Assembly: GCF_900109265.1 (NCBI RefSeq)
Contig: NZ_FNZM01000004.1
Coordinates: forward strand, 1-64,000
DNA from: Paraburkholderia tropica
Lineage (GTDB): Bacteria > Pseudomonadota > Gammaproteobacteria > Burkholderiales > Burkholderiaceae
Reading direction: 5' to 3'
DNA length: 64,000 bases
Part shown: piece after piece, positions 47,898-56,488 of the stretch
Numbering within the stretch: position 1 is the stretch's first letter
How the letters are laid out: each line of letters starts with the position of its first letter
Translations under genes and position numbers: made by a program
Notes under the pieces: model-generated
Databases searched by the model: none
Seen by the model: the letters and a program-made list of their open reading frames with translations, nothing else
Told to the model about the DNA's origin: nothing

Positions 47898-48752
47898 ATG
47901 ACAAAAGGAATTCAGAAGTGGAGCGAGCCGGTAATTGAACGGCTTATCAAAGAAGGTCAAGGTTCCGGAGAGGGCCCCGATTACGTGCCGTGGCTCGGCG
48001 TGCACGACATGGCATCAGCGGGGCGCACGCATCGCGCATGGAGCCCGGTCTATGGCCGCACCATACACCTTCAGTCGGACGTTGAGTGGCGTAGCTTCTT
48101 GCTGCTCGAATTCTCCGGAAAATTTCCCGAGTTATACGAAGGCTATCCACTCGAACGCAAACTCACGTTAGAGATTGCGGAAGCACTCGGCGTCAAGCAC
48201 CCCTACTACCCTGGCACGAATGTTCCGACGGTGATGACTGTGGATTTTCTCGGCGTTGATAAGCGAGGTGGAGACCTGCGCTTCGCTGCCTTTGATTGCA
48301 AACGCTCTGAGGACATGGATGCAAAGAACGCTGACCACATCATCGCCAAGCTACAAATCACGCGAACCTACTTCGCCGGCATGAATGTGCCACATCATCT
48401 CGTACTTCATTCACAGCTGCATACGCAACTGGTCAAAAACATCGAGTGGATTCGCGGGGGAATCGCGAAGACCGGCGAAGACGAAGCGTACGTCGGCTAC
48501 ATCAAAGAGAAATCCGACCAGATGCTCTACGAACTCGCGAACACCTCGTACAAAGGAGCCCTCGCCGAGTATTGCCAGGCGTTCGATGAACGCCACGGAT
48601 TGCGAAGTGGCGACGCGTCACGAGCCGCTCGAACGCTTCTGTGGGGCCACAGGCTGAAATGCGACCTGCGCAACTCTGATGTAGCAAAGCTTCCACTCCA
48701 AAGCTTCCTTGTTGAACCTGATTGCGCTTCTCAGCGAGCCGTCGGGCAGTGA
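47898..48752 (+). CDS. tnsA: TnsA endonuclease subunit of Tn7-like transposase
   Basis: 284 residues. Restriction-enzyme-like TnsA domain with catalytic candidates Glu63 (QSDVEWRSF), Asp116 (VMTVDFLG) and Lys135 (FDCKRSED), in the order and spacing of Tn7 TnsA (E63, D114, K132). TnsA cuts the 5' ends of the element so that transposition is cut-and-paste. The C-terminal half (about 170-284) would be the TnsC-interacting winged-helix part. Start behind GGGAG. First gene of the transposition operon. Confidence 0.92.
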   Translation: MTKGIQKWSEPVIERLIKEGQGSGEGPDYVPWLGVHDMASAGRTHRAWSPVYGRTIHLQSDVEWRSFLLLEFSGKFPELYEGYPLERKLTLEIAEALGVKHPYYPGTNVPTVMTVDFLGVDKRGGDLRFAAFDCKRSEDMDAKNADHIIAKLQITRTYFAGMNVPHHLVLHSQLHTQLVKNIEWIRGGIAKTGEDEAYVGYIKEKSDQMLYELANTSYKGALAEYCQAFDERHGLRSGDASRAARTLLWGHRLKCDLRNSDVAKLPLQSFLVEPDCASQRAVGQ

Positions 48753-48803
48753 CGCACGAACCAAACCAGACCTGCAATTCATCCAACTACAAGGACATAT
48801 CTC

Positions 48804-49004
48804 ATGTTTCCTAGCAATCCTTACTCAAAAGGCGCCGTCGAGTCTGCTGTTCAACGCCTCACTTTCCAGAACGTCCGCACGTTTAGAACTCGTCCGTTCC
48901 ACAGGAACTCACGGGAATCAACCTGCCTCGATTCATCGCTCACCTACGACCAGTCCGTTCAGACTGTCGAGAATGCAATCGCGGAAACGAACCGAGCGTT
49001 CTAG
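48804..49004 (+). CDS. Small ORF between tnsA and tnsB
   Basis: 66 residues (MFPSNPYSKGAVESAVQRLT ... TVENAIAETNRAF) with AAGGA about 8 bases before the ATG. It fills the 294-base gap between tnsA and tnsB, which is unusually long for a tns operon. No family recognised; mixed Ser/Arg-rich composition. May be a real accessory protein or chance. Confidence 0.4.
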   Translation: MFPSNPYSKGAVESAVQRLTFQNVRTFRTRPFHRNSRESTCLDSSLTYDQSVQTVENAIAETNRAF

Positions 49005-49046
49005 CAAATCGGCGTATCCACCGTCACAACATACACAGAGACTATC

Positions 49047-51257
49047 ATGCAGGTCCTTTTGAAAAACGACATTTTTAATGGCAACGACGGCTGCCAATAT
49101 CGTGTCGTCAAAACCTCCTCTCCCACCTCTGGCTGGGTCGTAAATCTGTCCAAGGCACACTCGTGGCCTGTCGAGCGCGACTTTGGCGTTCTCCGTAGTC
49201 ACTCTCAATTCGACGCGAAATCCACTACTTGCTCGAAGTCGCCCGACTTTGCGTTTTACTCCGAAAATGCACGCAATCGCGCCAATGCGGCATACGAGGC
49301 GATTAAGCCCCTGCTTCTGAATGCAGATGGGTCTGAGAATGCGGATATCCTTGACGGGACTAAACGCAATCGGCTTGTACGTGCACGCGCCGAAGAACTT
49401 GGCATTTCCAAGACAACCATTTATAAGTATCTAAACAAATGGTGGTCACAGGGACAGAGCAAGTATGTTTTGATTCCTGGAAGCGCACGCAATGGCCTGA
49501 ATCAAACGTCAGGAACGAGTGGCCGTGGGCGTACGCCAGAGTACGGCCGATACAACGTATTCCAGATGGGCACCGAAGATATCAAGCGGGCGAAAGACTT
49601 CATCGAAAAGCGCTACATAAAAAAAGAGCACGCTTCGCTCAAGGGCGTCCATATTGACCTGATAGCCAAACACTACTCGTTCAGGGACGGAAACGGGGAC
49701 CTCGTGAAGCGTCCCGAGGGCGAACATCCCTCTATCCATCAGTTTCGACATATCCTCAAAACGTGCTTTACCCCGGAGGATGTGAAGCGCGGTAAAAAGG
49801 GCGATAAGAACTTCGACCGTGAAAATAAGCCGATGACCGGTAGTTCGCTCGAAGAAGCTGTCGCGCCCGGTCACATCTATGAAATTGATGCGACCGTCTT
49901 CGATATCTTCTTGGTAGCTGAAGCCAATCGGCACTGCATCATCGGAAAACCGACCCTGTACCTGATACACGACCGCAAGACGCGTCTGATTGTCGGATTC
50001 TATCTCGGTCTCGAAAACGCGTCGTGGACCGGCGCAATGCTCGCAATACTAAGCATTGCTGAGGACAAGCATGCACTGTGTGAGAAATACGGTCACCCAT
50101 ACGACCCCGCTCATTGGCCCGCCAACGGAATATTTCCCGCGAAGTTTCTCGGTGACCGAGGGGAAATGGCTTCACGAAACAGTGACCGCATATGCGACGG
50201 CATGGAGGCCATCATCTCGAACACACAGTCTCTTCTCCCTATCGGAAAGGGCGTGGTGGAGGCAGGGTTCCACGCCGCTCACTGCGCGATTAAGGACCTG
50301 GCACCAGGTTACGAGCCTCCTATGGAAGCTGTCAAACGTCGCGGGACGAAATATCATCTAGATGCAGCTTTGACGGTCGAAGAATGTACTTCGCTTATCT
50401 TGGGTCAAGTAATAAAGCACAACACGACGGTGATGAAAAACTACCCGCTATCACCCGCACAAGTCCTCTCTGGGTGGAATGCAATTCCGATTCAGCTTTG
50501 GAAAAAGGAAGTCGAGCACAATGGATGTGCCGGTGCCAATTACACATACGACTATCTTCACCTGCAATTGCTGCCTCGAACAACAGACGCCCCCAAAAGC
50601 AAGAAGGCAAAAGTGACGCAGCAGGGCATTGAATTCGAAAATTGCGTCTACAAGTCCGTAGACGACGACCCGACCGTTCGACAATGGATGGTCAATGCAG
50701 GCCTTGGAAAGGCACCGGAGGTGCACTGCTCCTACGACCTCCGACTAGTTGACTACATCATTGTTCACTCCAAGGGACGAACGTTCAAGTGCAAATTGGC
50801 CAAAGACAGTGCCCGCTTCTCAGGTTACTCGTTCGCAGAGGTCGAATACGTCCTCGCAGAAGAGAAACGGGCGGAGAAATTGCTCGAAGATGGGGCCAAT
50901 CAGGCTGAAATGAACCGACGGCAAAGGGCAGAAGCTATCGTAACAAGAGCAAAAGCCGCGACCAAACAGGCTCGAACAGGCGGGGCGCGCTCCGCGCGAA
51001 AAGCAGATACCGCCGCTGAACGCAATGCCGAAAAGAGCCGTCGTCGACGAGCAGAGACAACTTTGCCGCCCACAAGCAGCGAGTTGAAGCCTGTCCGCAA
51101 TGTGATAACGCTGCACCCGTCAGACCACGTCGGAGTCGGCGCTCACCAACAACCGAGAACACTAGTTGAGGCGGCGGCCGAACGCCCGCGCTCGCCTATC
51201 GATAATTTGCTGCGCCGAAAAGCACAGGAGAAAACGCATGAACTCACCCATCTTTAA
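49047..51257 (+). CDS. tnsB: TnsB DDE transposase
   Basis: 736 residues. An N-terminal HTH region (ELGISKTTIYKYLNKWWSQG near 115-135) for end binding is followed by the RNase-H-like core with Asp281 (YEIDATVFD), Asp370 (FLGDRGEM) and Glu405 (GVVEAGF): a DD(35)E spacing. A Mu-transposase-type beta barrel follows, and a Lys/Arg/Ala-rich tail (about 640-690) that would contact TnsC. It cuts the 3' ends and joins them to target DNA. Overlaps tnsC by 20 bases. Confidence 0.94.
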   Translation: MQVLLKNDIFNGNDGCQYRVVKTSSPTSGWVVNLSKAHSWPVERDFGVLRSHSQFDAKSTTCSKSPDFAFYSENARNRANAAYEAIKPLLLNADGSENADILDGTKRNRLVRARAEELGISKTTIYKYLNKWWSQGQSKYVLIPGSARNGLNQTSGTSGRGRTPEYGRYNVFQMGTEDIKRAKDFIEKRYIKKEHASLKGVHIDLIAKHYSFRDGNGDLVKRPEGEHPSIHQFRHILKTCFTPEDVKRGKKGDKNFDRENKPMTGSSLEEAVAPGHIYEIDATVFDIFLVAEANRHCIIGKPTLYLIHDRKTRLIVGFYLGLENASWTGAMLAILSIAEDKHALCEKYGHPYDPAHWPANGIFPAKFLGDRGEMASRNSDRICDGMEAIISNTQSLLPIGKGVVEAGFHAAHCAIKDLAPGYEPPMEAVKRRGTKYHLDAALTVEECTSLILGQVIKHNTTVMKNYPLSPAQVLSGWNAIPIQLWKKEVEHNGCAGANYTYDYLHLQLLPRTTDAPKSKKAKVTQQGIEFENCVYKSVDDDPTVRQWMVNAGLGKAPEVHCSYDLRLVDYIIVHSKGRTFKCKLAKDSARFSGYSFAEVEYVLAEEKRAEKLLEDGANQAEMNRRQRAEAIVTRAKAATKQARTGGARSARKADTAAERNAEKSRRRRAETTLPPTSSELKPVRNVITLHPSDHVGVGAHQQPRTLVEAAAERPRSPIDNLLRRKAQEKTHELTHL

Positions 51258-52872
51258 TCCTTACTGTGTCGAAGCCCGATACACGGAACAACGTATCCCT
51301 CAGTTCCGCGATAACGCGCTCATTGCTGCACTCCCGCCCATTCCTTCGGACGAGCAACTCGCGGAGGAGCTGTTCGAGCTTCCGGAGTTCTCCGTTGAGC
51401 AACGTGACTGGTCCGCGAGCGAGCGCCTCTGCATGGTGGCGGAACTCGCCCATCTTCTGCGGCCACTGCAACGACACCTCAGTCTCGCGCGCGCGTTTGA
51501 CACGCTTATGCGAACCGGCTATTCGCGTCGCGGAATCCGTTCGAAGGAACACATTGAGACCTATCAACGGCTCTACGAGGCAAAACAGGAGGGTCGCGCC
51601 TTTCCGACCCAGAGTAAACGCAAGGCAAATCCCCAGCTATCGTCAGCCCTAATTGGACTTCCTGGGACTGGCAAGACTACAACCGTGCGCCGTATATTTC
51701 TCCGCTATCCGGAGGCTATTCTTCACTCAGACGGAGTCATGCAGATTCCGTACTTGCACATCGAATGTCCGCACGACGGCATTTCAGTTAAAGGCCTGGC
51801 CCTCTCTATCCTGAGAAAGCTCGACCTGCTCGTGCCAGATGCAAATTACTTCCAACTGTACAAGCCATCTTTGGCAGCAGATGTACTGCTGAATCACTGC
51901 GCACGTGCCTTGCACAACCATTATGTCGGGGTGCTGGTAATCGACGAAATCCAAAATCTGCGGAATGCCGGCAAGACGAACGGGGCGCTTATGGCCTCAC
52001 TGGTAACGAGCGCGAACGAGCTTAGCGTTCCCGTCGTGTTCGCTGGCACAATGAAGGCACTCAAAGCTCTTGGGGTCGATGCCAGCGTTGCTCGCCGCAG
52101 CAGCGGTGCTGGCTTTCCCACCTGGGATGCGTTGTCGCGAAGCGGCGACCTGAACGAGCCCGGTGAGTGGGAGGACCTCATCTCGACTCTTTGGCCGTTT
52201 CAGTGGCTGCAGAAGCCAGTGGAACTCGATGACGTCATGTCCAACTTCATGTACGAATGTTGCCAGGGAATCCCGGACTTTGCCGTCAAGTTGTTCATGT
52301 GCGCACAATGGCGGGGCGTCCTCGATGGTACCGAGACTTTCTCCATTGAGACTCTCGCCGCAATCATGTCCAACGAGCTCTCGCGAGTCGCACCAATCGT
52401 CGATGCGCTCAAAACCGGTGATATCGACGCCCGCTGCCGCTATGAAGACATCACACCACCTGAATTCACATCGCTGCTCGACGATGCCCTTAACGCCTAT
52501 GAAGGCGTGCGTCAGCGTGGAGCGGCGCTTACTGCCGACAATCCTGCCTTGGTACCGCGTGTCGCCAGCATACTGGTCGAGGCGGGCATCAACGAAGACC
52601 GGGCATTTTCAATGGCTTCAAAAGTCGCGAAGGAAGGCAAAGCGGTCGGCCTCGTCGACGCCACCAGTGCGGCACTGAAGCTTGCGAAGCCTCCTGCTCC
52701 CGTTCGCGGGAAAAAGAAGCGGGCAATCGATGCAGCCGCGCTCGTAGAACTTGCGCCGGACGATTATCGGAACGCCATTCATCGAGCGAGTGAAAGCGAC
52801 ACGACAACCTTCGACGAACTCGTCGCCATGGGAGCAGCACGGCCCCTGCACGAGTTGCTCGGCTACGTTTAA
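51238..52872 (+). CDS. tnsC: TnsC AAA+ regulator ATPase
   Basis: 544 residues from the ATG at 51238 behind CAGGAG, overlapping tnsB. Walker A IGLPGTGKTT (140-148), Walker B VLVIDEIQ (232-239), and sensor-like VVFAGTMKAL. TnsC polymerises on target DNA, receives the target signal from TniQ and activates TnsAB. The N-terminal extension of ~130 residues may bind TniQ. The stop overlaps the tniQ start (ATG in TTTAATG), showing coupling. Confidence 0.93.
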   Translation: MNSPIFNPYCVEARYTEQRIPQFRDNALIAALPPIPSDEQLAEELFELPEFSVEQRDWSASERLCMVAELAHLLRPLQRHLSLARAFDTLMRTGYSRRGIRSKEHIETYQRLYEAKQEGRAFPTQSKRKANPQLSSALIGLPGTGKTTTVRRIFLRYPEAILHSDGVMQIPYLHIECPHDGISVKGLALSILRKLDLLVPDANYFQLYKPSLAADVLLNHCARALHNHYVGVLVIDEIQNLRNAGKTNGALMASLVTSANELSVPVVFAGTMKALKALGVDASVARRSSGAGFPTWDALSRSGDLNEPGEWEDLISTLWPFQWLQKPVELDDVMSNFMYECCQGIPDFAVKLFMCAQWRGVLDGTETFSIETLAAIMSNELSRVAPIVDALKTGDIDARCRYEDITPPEFTSLLDDALNAYEGVRQRGAALTADNPALVPRVASILVEAGINEDRAFSMASKVAKEGKAVGLVDATSAALKLAKPPAPVRGKKKRAIDAAALVELAPDDYRNAIHRASESDTTTFDELVAMGAARPLHELLGYV

Positions 52873-53747
52873 TGCGTTATTTTCCGACACCTTATCCGGA
52901 TGAGCTGCTTGGCAGCGTGCTCATCCGGGCTTGCCATCATCTCGGGCTTGCCCCGGCATCGCTCGTCAAAGTCCTGGAAGACAGGTCAAGTGACCTGTTT
53001 TACCTGTACCCGTCGTTCTTCCAAGGGTTATCGCGTCTAACCAATCTTTCTTCGAGCGAGCTGCTGCTTAACCACACTGTGTTTCCCTATGCGGCAATAG
53101 CATTGCCAACAAAAAGGCGGTCCCTCCTAGAACGCGAGCTTCTGACCGCCACGGCACGAGGAAACAGCGTCCGCCTGCGCGCCTCCTTAGGCCTACACGT
53201 CGAAGACATGTCCCGTCGGCGGTTTTGCAAGCAATGTCGCGCTGAGGAATGTAAGAAAATCGGTGAAAGCTATTGGCATCGCCTGCATGCGCTCCCGGGC
53301 GTGTTCGTATGCCCTCAACACGGTGAGCCACTATGCGTCTCCGGCATCTCCGTGTTACCAAAGCTGTCAAACGTAAACGCAAAGCTTCCACAAGAAGTAG
53401 ACGGTTCACCAGTCGACTGGGGGCTCGACGCGCGAACATTGCAGCGACTCGCCGCTGTCGTGCTCGAGTCAATAGCGTTACCCGCAGAGACCTGGAACGA
53501 TGTCAGCAATGAATATCAGCGATACGCAGAGAAAATTGACGCCAACAATCGGCAATGCTGCTGGGACGTGCTGCAATGTGTGCTTGATTTCAAGCGCTTT
53601 TACGGCGACCGATTCCTCGACAAGGTCGGCCTTCAGTTATCTTCGGTCGGCTCGGATTCCTGGCCAGCTCGCCTCGCTCACGGTGCACGCCTTTCTCCAC
53701 TGTTTCAGCTTCGCCACATCCTGCTACGTCTTTTCCTAAAATTTTAG
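52872..53747 (+). CDS. tniQ: TniQ/TnsD target-selection protein, short form
   Basis: 291 residues. N-terminal TniQ domain YFPTPYPDELLGSVLIRACH, a zinc-finger pattern CKQCRAEECKK ... FVCPQHGEPL (about residues 118-152), and an end at QLRHILLRLFLKF. That motif lies mid-protein in Tn7 TnsD (508 residues), where a C-terminal sequence-specific DNA-binding part follows. Here that part is absent. The next gene, 70 bases on, encodes a protein with a transposase-type DNA-binding domain. Confidence 0.88.
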   Translation: MRYFPTPYPDELLGSVLIRACHHLGLAPASLVKVLEDRSSDLFYLYPSFFQGLSRLTNLSSSELLLNHTVFPYAAIALPTKRRSLLERELLTATARGNSVRLRASLGLHVEDMSRRRFCKQCRAEECKKIGESYWHRLHALPGVFVCPQHGEPLCVSGISVLPKLSNVNAKLPQEVDGSPVDWGLDARTLQRLAAVVLESIALPAETWNDVSNEYQRYAEKIDANNRQCCWDVLQCVLDFKRFYGDRFLDKVGLQLSSVGSDSWPARLAHGARLSPLFQLRHILLRLFLKF

Positions 53748-53817
53748 AAGACGACCAGCATCGCAATTTCTTTTGCTGATAGCTACACGCTCTATAGACA
53801 ACTATGGAGCGCAGGAC

Positions 53818-54852
53818 ATGTGGCTGCAAGGGATTGAACGAAGAAATGGAGTATTGGCAGCAAAGATGGTGAAAGGAGATAGTGATACTGAATGGATGAA
53901 CGTCGAAGCTACTTGGGAAGCTGCCATACCCGGGGCAAGCACCAGCCGGATGTCCGGAGCAACGTGCTTTTCACGATGGAAGGTCGTGGATGCCACCGAG
54001 TACTTCTCAGAAATGGCTATTAAAGCCAACCCCGACGCTAACAGGCACCAGATTTTTGAGGTCGACCATAACGGGCTTCGCTTAGTGTTGCCAGCGATAC
54101 TTGTGCTCAAGGCATTGTTCAAACCGAATGCGACTGTCTTTGAATATCTGTTTCGACCTTCAGGACTCGATATGCTACTCGCTCCCGTGAGCGCCAATGG
54201 TTCGATGTCTGTTGCACTTCTCCCTCGAAAGCTTCGACAACATGTCCCGGTTGGCGACACCAGCTTCGAGCGACTTCGATGGCTTTACTGCTTCCCCTCT
54301 GCTCGAGCCGCATTTGACTCGGTTTATACCAGCGCTACTTCCGGAATCGTCGGAATCAAGTTGCCAACAGCTGAGATAGATATCTGTCTAAAAGGTTGTC
54401 TTAGGGGACGAAAATTTTTTGTGTCGGGCTTGAACATTGCAAAATGTGTTCCACTTGAAGCACCTTTTGACTGGGCCGGCCGGCAACCACAACATTTCCG
54501 GCTCAGAGAGCCGGCACCAGGGGAGCGCCTCAACCCGATACTCGCGGACCCTGACATTATTGAAGGCCCTGCTGGCTGGGAGCTCTCCGATGATGAGTGG
54601 GCGTGTGTCGCATACCTGTTTCCAACTGGACCTAGATGTCGGAGCGGCGAACAAGCGCGCGCGTTTGTAGGCGCAATTTTGGAAAAGCTCGGAACGGGAG
54701 TCGGTTGGACCTCGGTAAATTCAAAACACGGAACAATTTCGGCCGTGAGTTCGCTCTATCGAGACTATCGACAGTCTGGAAAATGGCACGAGCTCGTCGC
54801 AACCATCATCGAAATGAGAAAACAAAAATCCACTGTCGCCAGAGCAGCATAA
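53818..54852 (+). CDS. Tn7-like accessory protein with C-terminal DUF4096-like domain
   Basis: 344 residues from the ATG at 53818, behind GGAG (a TTG 15 codons earlier is possible). Residues 1-230 are a novel domain with a helical centre (LVLPAILVLKALFKPNATVF). Residues 255-333 match the DUF4096 DNA-binding domain of IS5-type transposases: ELSDDEWACVAYLFPTGPRC, then ILEKLGTGVGWTSVNSKHG and YRDYRQSGKWHEL, against LTDxEWxLIxPLLP ... LRTGxPWRxLPxxFG. No DDE core follows, so it is not a transposase. Its place after tniQ suggests a target-site binding partner, analogous to TnsE or the TnsD C-terminus; function inferred. Confidence 0.7.
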   Translation: MWLQGIERRNGVLAAKMVKGDSDTEWMNVEATWEAAIPGASTSRMSGATCFSRWKVVDATEYFSEMAIKANPDANRHQIFEVDHNGLRLVLPAILVLKALFKPNATVFEYLFRPSGLDMLLAPVSANGSMSVALLPRKLRQHVPVGDTSFERLRWLYCFPSARAAFDSVYTSATSGIVGIKLPTAEIDICLKGCLRGRKFFVSGLNIAKCVPLEAPFDWAGRQPQHFRLREPAPGERLNPILADPDIIEGPAGWELSDDEWACVAYLFPTGPRCRSGEQARAFVGAILEKLGTGVGWTSVNSKHGTISAVSSLYRDYRQSGKWHELVATIIEMRKQKSTVARAA

Positions 54853-55205
54853 CGCCAAGCAGAGGTCGAAGTCTGACGGCTGACTAGCATCGGCACGGCT
54901 TTGTTAGAGACCGCCCAACCGGGCGGTCTTTTTTTGTGTCGCTATATAAAATGACTCTAGGCCGACTGACCCAAATCGCAACAAACATCCAGCCCGGTCT
55001 TCCCTGTGGGACAACACTAAGAGCGATTTCAGGACAGCTTTCGTTTGCAACCACAAGTTGGTGATTCGACGTGTCGCAGACCAGATTTGTTTCCAAAACG
55101 ACACGCCATGCATTTTTTACAATCTCAATATTTTCAGTCGCTTAGAGGCCGTTCGCTGGACAACTATCGAATGCCGGCCACCACAGACCCTCGCGTTTCA
55201 CCACC
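54853..55205. other. Region after the tns operon: terminator, repeats, block boundary
   Basis: 353 bases. Holds the operon terminator (54908-54935), TGTCC/TGTCG repeats on the minus strand that may be TnsB sites, and the candidate transposon end at 55162. The LysR remnant starts at 55206. The change from GATC-free to GATC-containing DNA happens here. Confidence 0.45.
54908..54935 (+). terminator. Intrinsic terminator of the tns operon
   Basis: AGACCGCCC, loop AACC, GGGCGGTCT, followed by a run of T to 54935: a textbook terminator 55 bases after the last tns-operon stop. Confidence 0.92.
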
Positions 55206-55500
55206 TCACTCACGAATGTATTGAGCGCTGCGTGGCAACGGATAGTCGCGGGCGATCGTTTCCTGAAGAAACTGCGTCACCGATTTAATGCATGACGATG
55301 CCCGCCGCCGACATCGCCGCAAACAATTGCGCAATCATGCTCGACGACTGGAACGACAGACGCGGATTGCTCACCACTTCATCGAGCCAGCGCACCGTAT
55401 CGAGTTGAATCAGGTCGTTCACATACGAGGCGAATTCGTGACAACTCAAATCGACCACATCGACCGGCGTGCCATGCGCTTCGAGATAAGCCGGCGCCGC
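55206..55500 (-). pseudogene. LysR-family regulator, C-terminal remnant with internal deletion
   Basis: The minus strand encodes [16 protein letters not shown] ... [17 protein letters not shown], the second half of a LysR effector domain, then a stop at 55285. A tail [20 protein letters not shown], typical of a LysR C-terminus, resumes in another frame and ends at 55206. The HTH and first half are gone. It abuts amiC sequence near 55500. Dead gene at the boundary of the accessory block. Confidence 0.65.
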
Positions 55501-55698
55501 GAACAGGCCGGATTCGCCGTACTGAAAGCGCCCGATATTCCATCGATTCTGGTGGAGACCGCGTTTATCAGCAACCCGGACGAAGAACGCAAACTCCAGA
55601 TTCCGGCTTACCGCCAGCAAATGGCCGATGCGATTTACGACGGCATCCGTCAATATTTCGCCAGTCATCCGCCGCTTAAGCGCAACGTCACCGTTTGA
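55501..55698 (+). pseudogene. amiC: amiC (N-acetylmuramoyl-L-alanine amidase) 3' remnant
   Basis: The last ~65 residues ([20 protein letters not shown] then [20 protein letters not shown]) are the C-terminus of AmiC-type cell-wall amidases, including the Glu of the zinc site in VETAF. The N-terminal AMIN domain and first half of the catalytic domain are replaced by the LysR remnant. The family splits septal peptidoglycan in the periplasm. An intact copy must exist elsewhere if the function is kept. Confidence 0.75.
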
Positions 55699-55798
55699 AT
55701 CTCGCGACCACATCGCACATCGACGTTCAGGACAGCTTGTTTCGCGGTGCGCTGTTAAAATGCCCGCGATTTCAGCCACTTTTCTCCGTGCATCGACC

Positions 55799-56488
55799 AT
55801 GCGAATTCTCGCGATTGAAGATGACCCCGATATTCTCGGCAATATCGCCAGCTATTTGGGTGCCCGAAACACGATGGTCGATTGCGCGCTCGACGGCGTG
55901 CAAGGCTATGCGCTCGCCACGCGCAACGAATACGACGTCATCATTCTCGATCTCGCGCTGCCGCGGCTCGACGGCTACGAATTGTGCCGCCGCCTGCGTG
56001 AAGACGCGCAATGCGAAACGCCGCTCATCATGGTCACGGCGCGCGACACGCTCGACGAACGGCTCGCGGGTTTTCACGCCGGCGCCGACGACTATCTCGT
56101 GAAGCCGTTCGCGCTCGCCGAACTCGGCGCGCGCGTCAAGGCGCTCTCGCAGCGTCCGCGCAAACGCTCGGTCGCGCGCTCGCTGCAGGTCGCTGACCTC
56201 GTGCTCGATCTCGACACGCGCGAGCTCGCGCGCGCGGGCCGAACCTTGCGTCTGCCGCCCGCGCCCATGACCTTGCTGAAAATTCTCATGCAGGAAAGCC
56301 CGTCGGTGGTGGCCCGCGCGCGTCTCGAGGAAGCGCTGTGGCTCGACTCGCCACCCGACAGCGACAGCCTGCGCACGCACATTCATCAGCTACGCCAGGT
56401 GATCGACAAGCCGTTCGAACAAGCGCTGCTGCAGACGGTGCACGGCGTGGGTTATCAGCTACGCGCGGCGCAAGACGATGCGCGCTGA
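55799..56488 (+). CDS. OmpR/PhoB-family response regulator
   Basis: 229 residues from the ATG at 55799. Receiver domain: acidic pocket EDDPD, phospho-acceptor Asp in VIILDLALPRLDGY (about residue 51), Lys in YLVKPFALAELG. The C-terminal winged-helix DNA-binding domain carries LVLDLDTRELARAGRTLRLP and DSLRTHIHQLRQVIDKP. Overlaps the sensor kinase gene by 11 bases, so they form one two-component system. Stimulus unknown. Confidence 0.93.
   Translation: MRILAIEDDPDILGNIASYLGARNTMVDCALDGVQGYALATRNEYDVIILDLALPRLDGYELCRRLREDAQCETPLIMVTARDTLDERLAGFHAGADDYLVKPFALAELGARVKALSQRPRKRSVARSLQVADLVLDLDTRELARAGRTLRLPPAPMTLLKILMQESPSVVARARLEEALWLDSPPDSDSLRTHIHQLRQVIDKPFEQALLQTVHGVGYQLRAAQDDAR

Larger units (their letters stand above)
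47777..55162 (+). mobile_element. Tn7-like transposon (tnsABC-tniQ-accessory), ends tentative
   Basis: The gene set is certain; the limits are not. Candidate termini both begin TGTC and contain GAAC(T)GGCC (plus strand from 47777; minus strand from 55162). Inside them a second similar motif is inverted: TGTCCTGA-N6-ATCGCTC at 47852-47872 and TGTCCTGAAATCGCTC on the minus strand at 55036-55021, as expected of TnsB sites. No matching 5-bp target duplication was found. If these limits hold, the element is ~7.4 kb with no cargo beyond its own genes. Confidence 0.4.

Noticed and set aside
53730..53820. TniQ and the accessory protein as one frameshifted TnsD
   Set aside because: TniQ ends cleanly, the downstream gene has its own ribosome site, and its N-terminal domain does not continue the TnsD pattern.
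53818..54852. The accessory gene as an IS5-family transposase
   Set aside because: Only the DUF4096-like DNA-binding part is present, at the C-terminus; the DDE core that should follow it is missing and there are no IS ends around it.
47700..55250. CRISPR-associated transposon
   Set aside because: No cas genes, no repeat-spacer array and no CRISPR-like repeat anywhere in the window.
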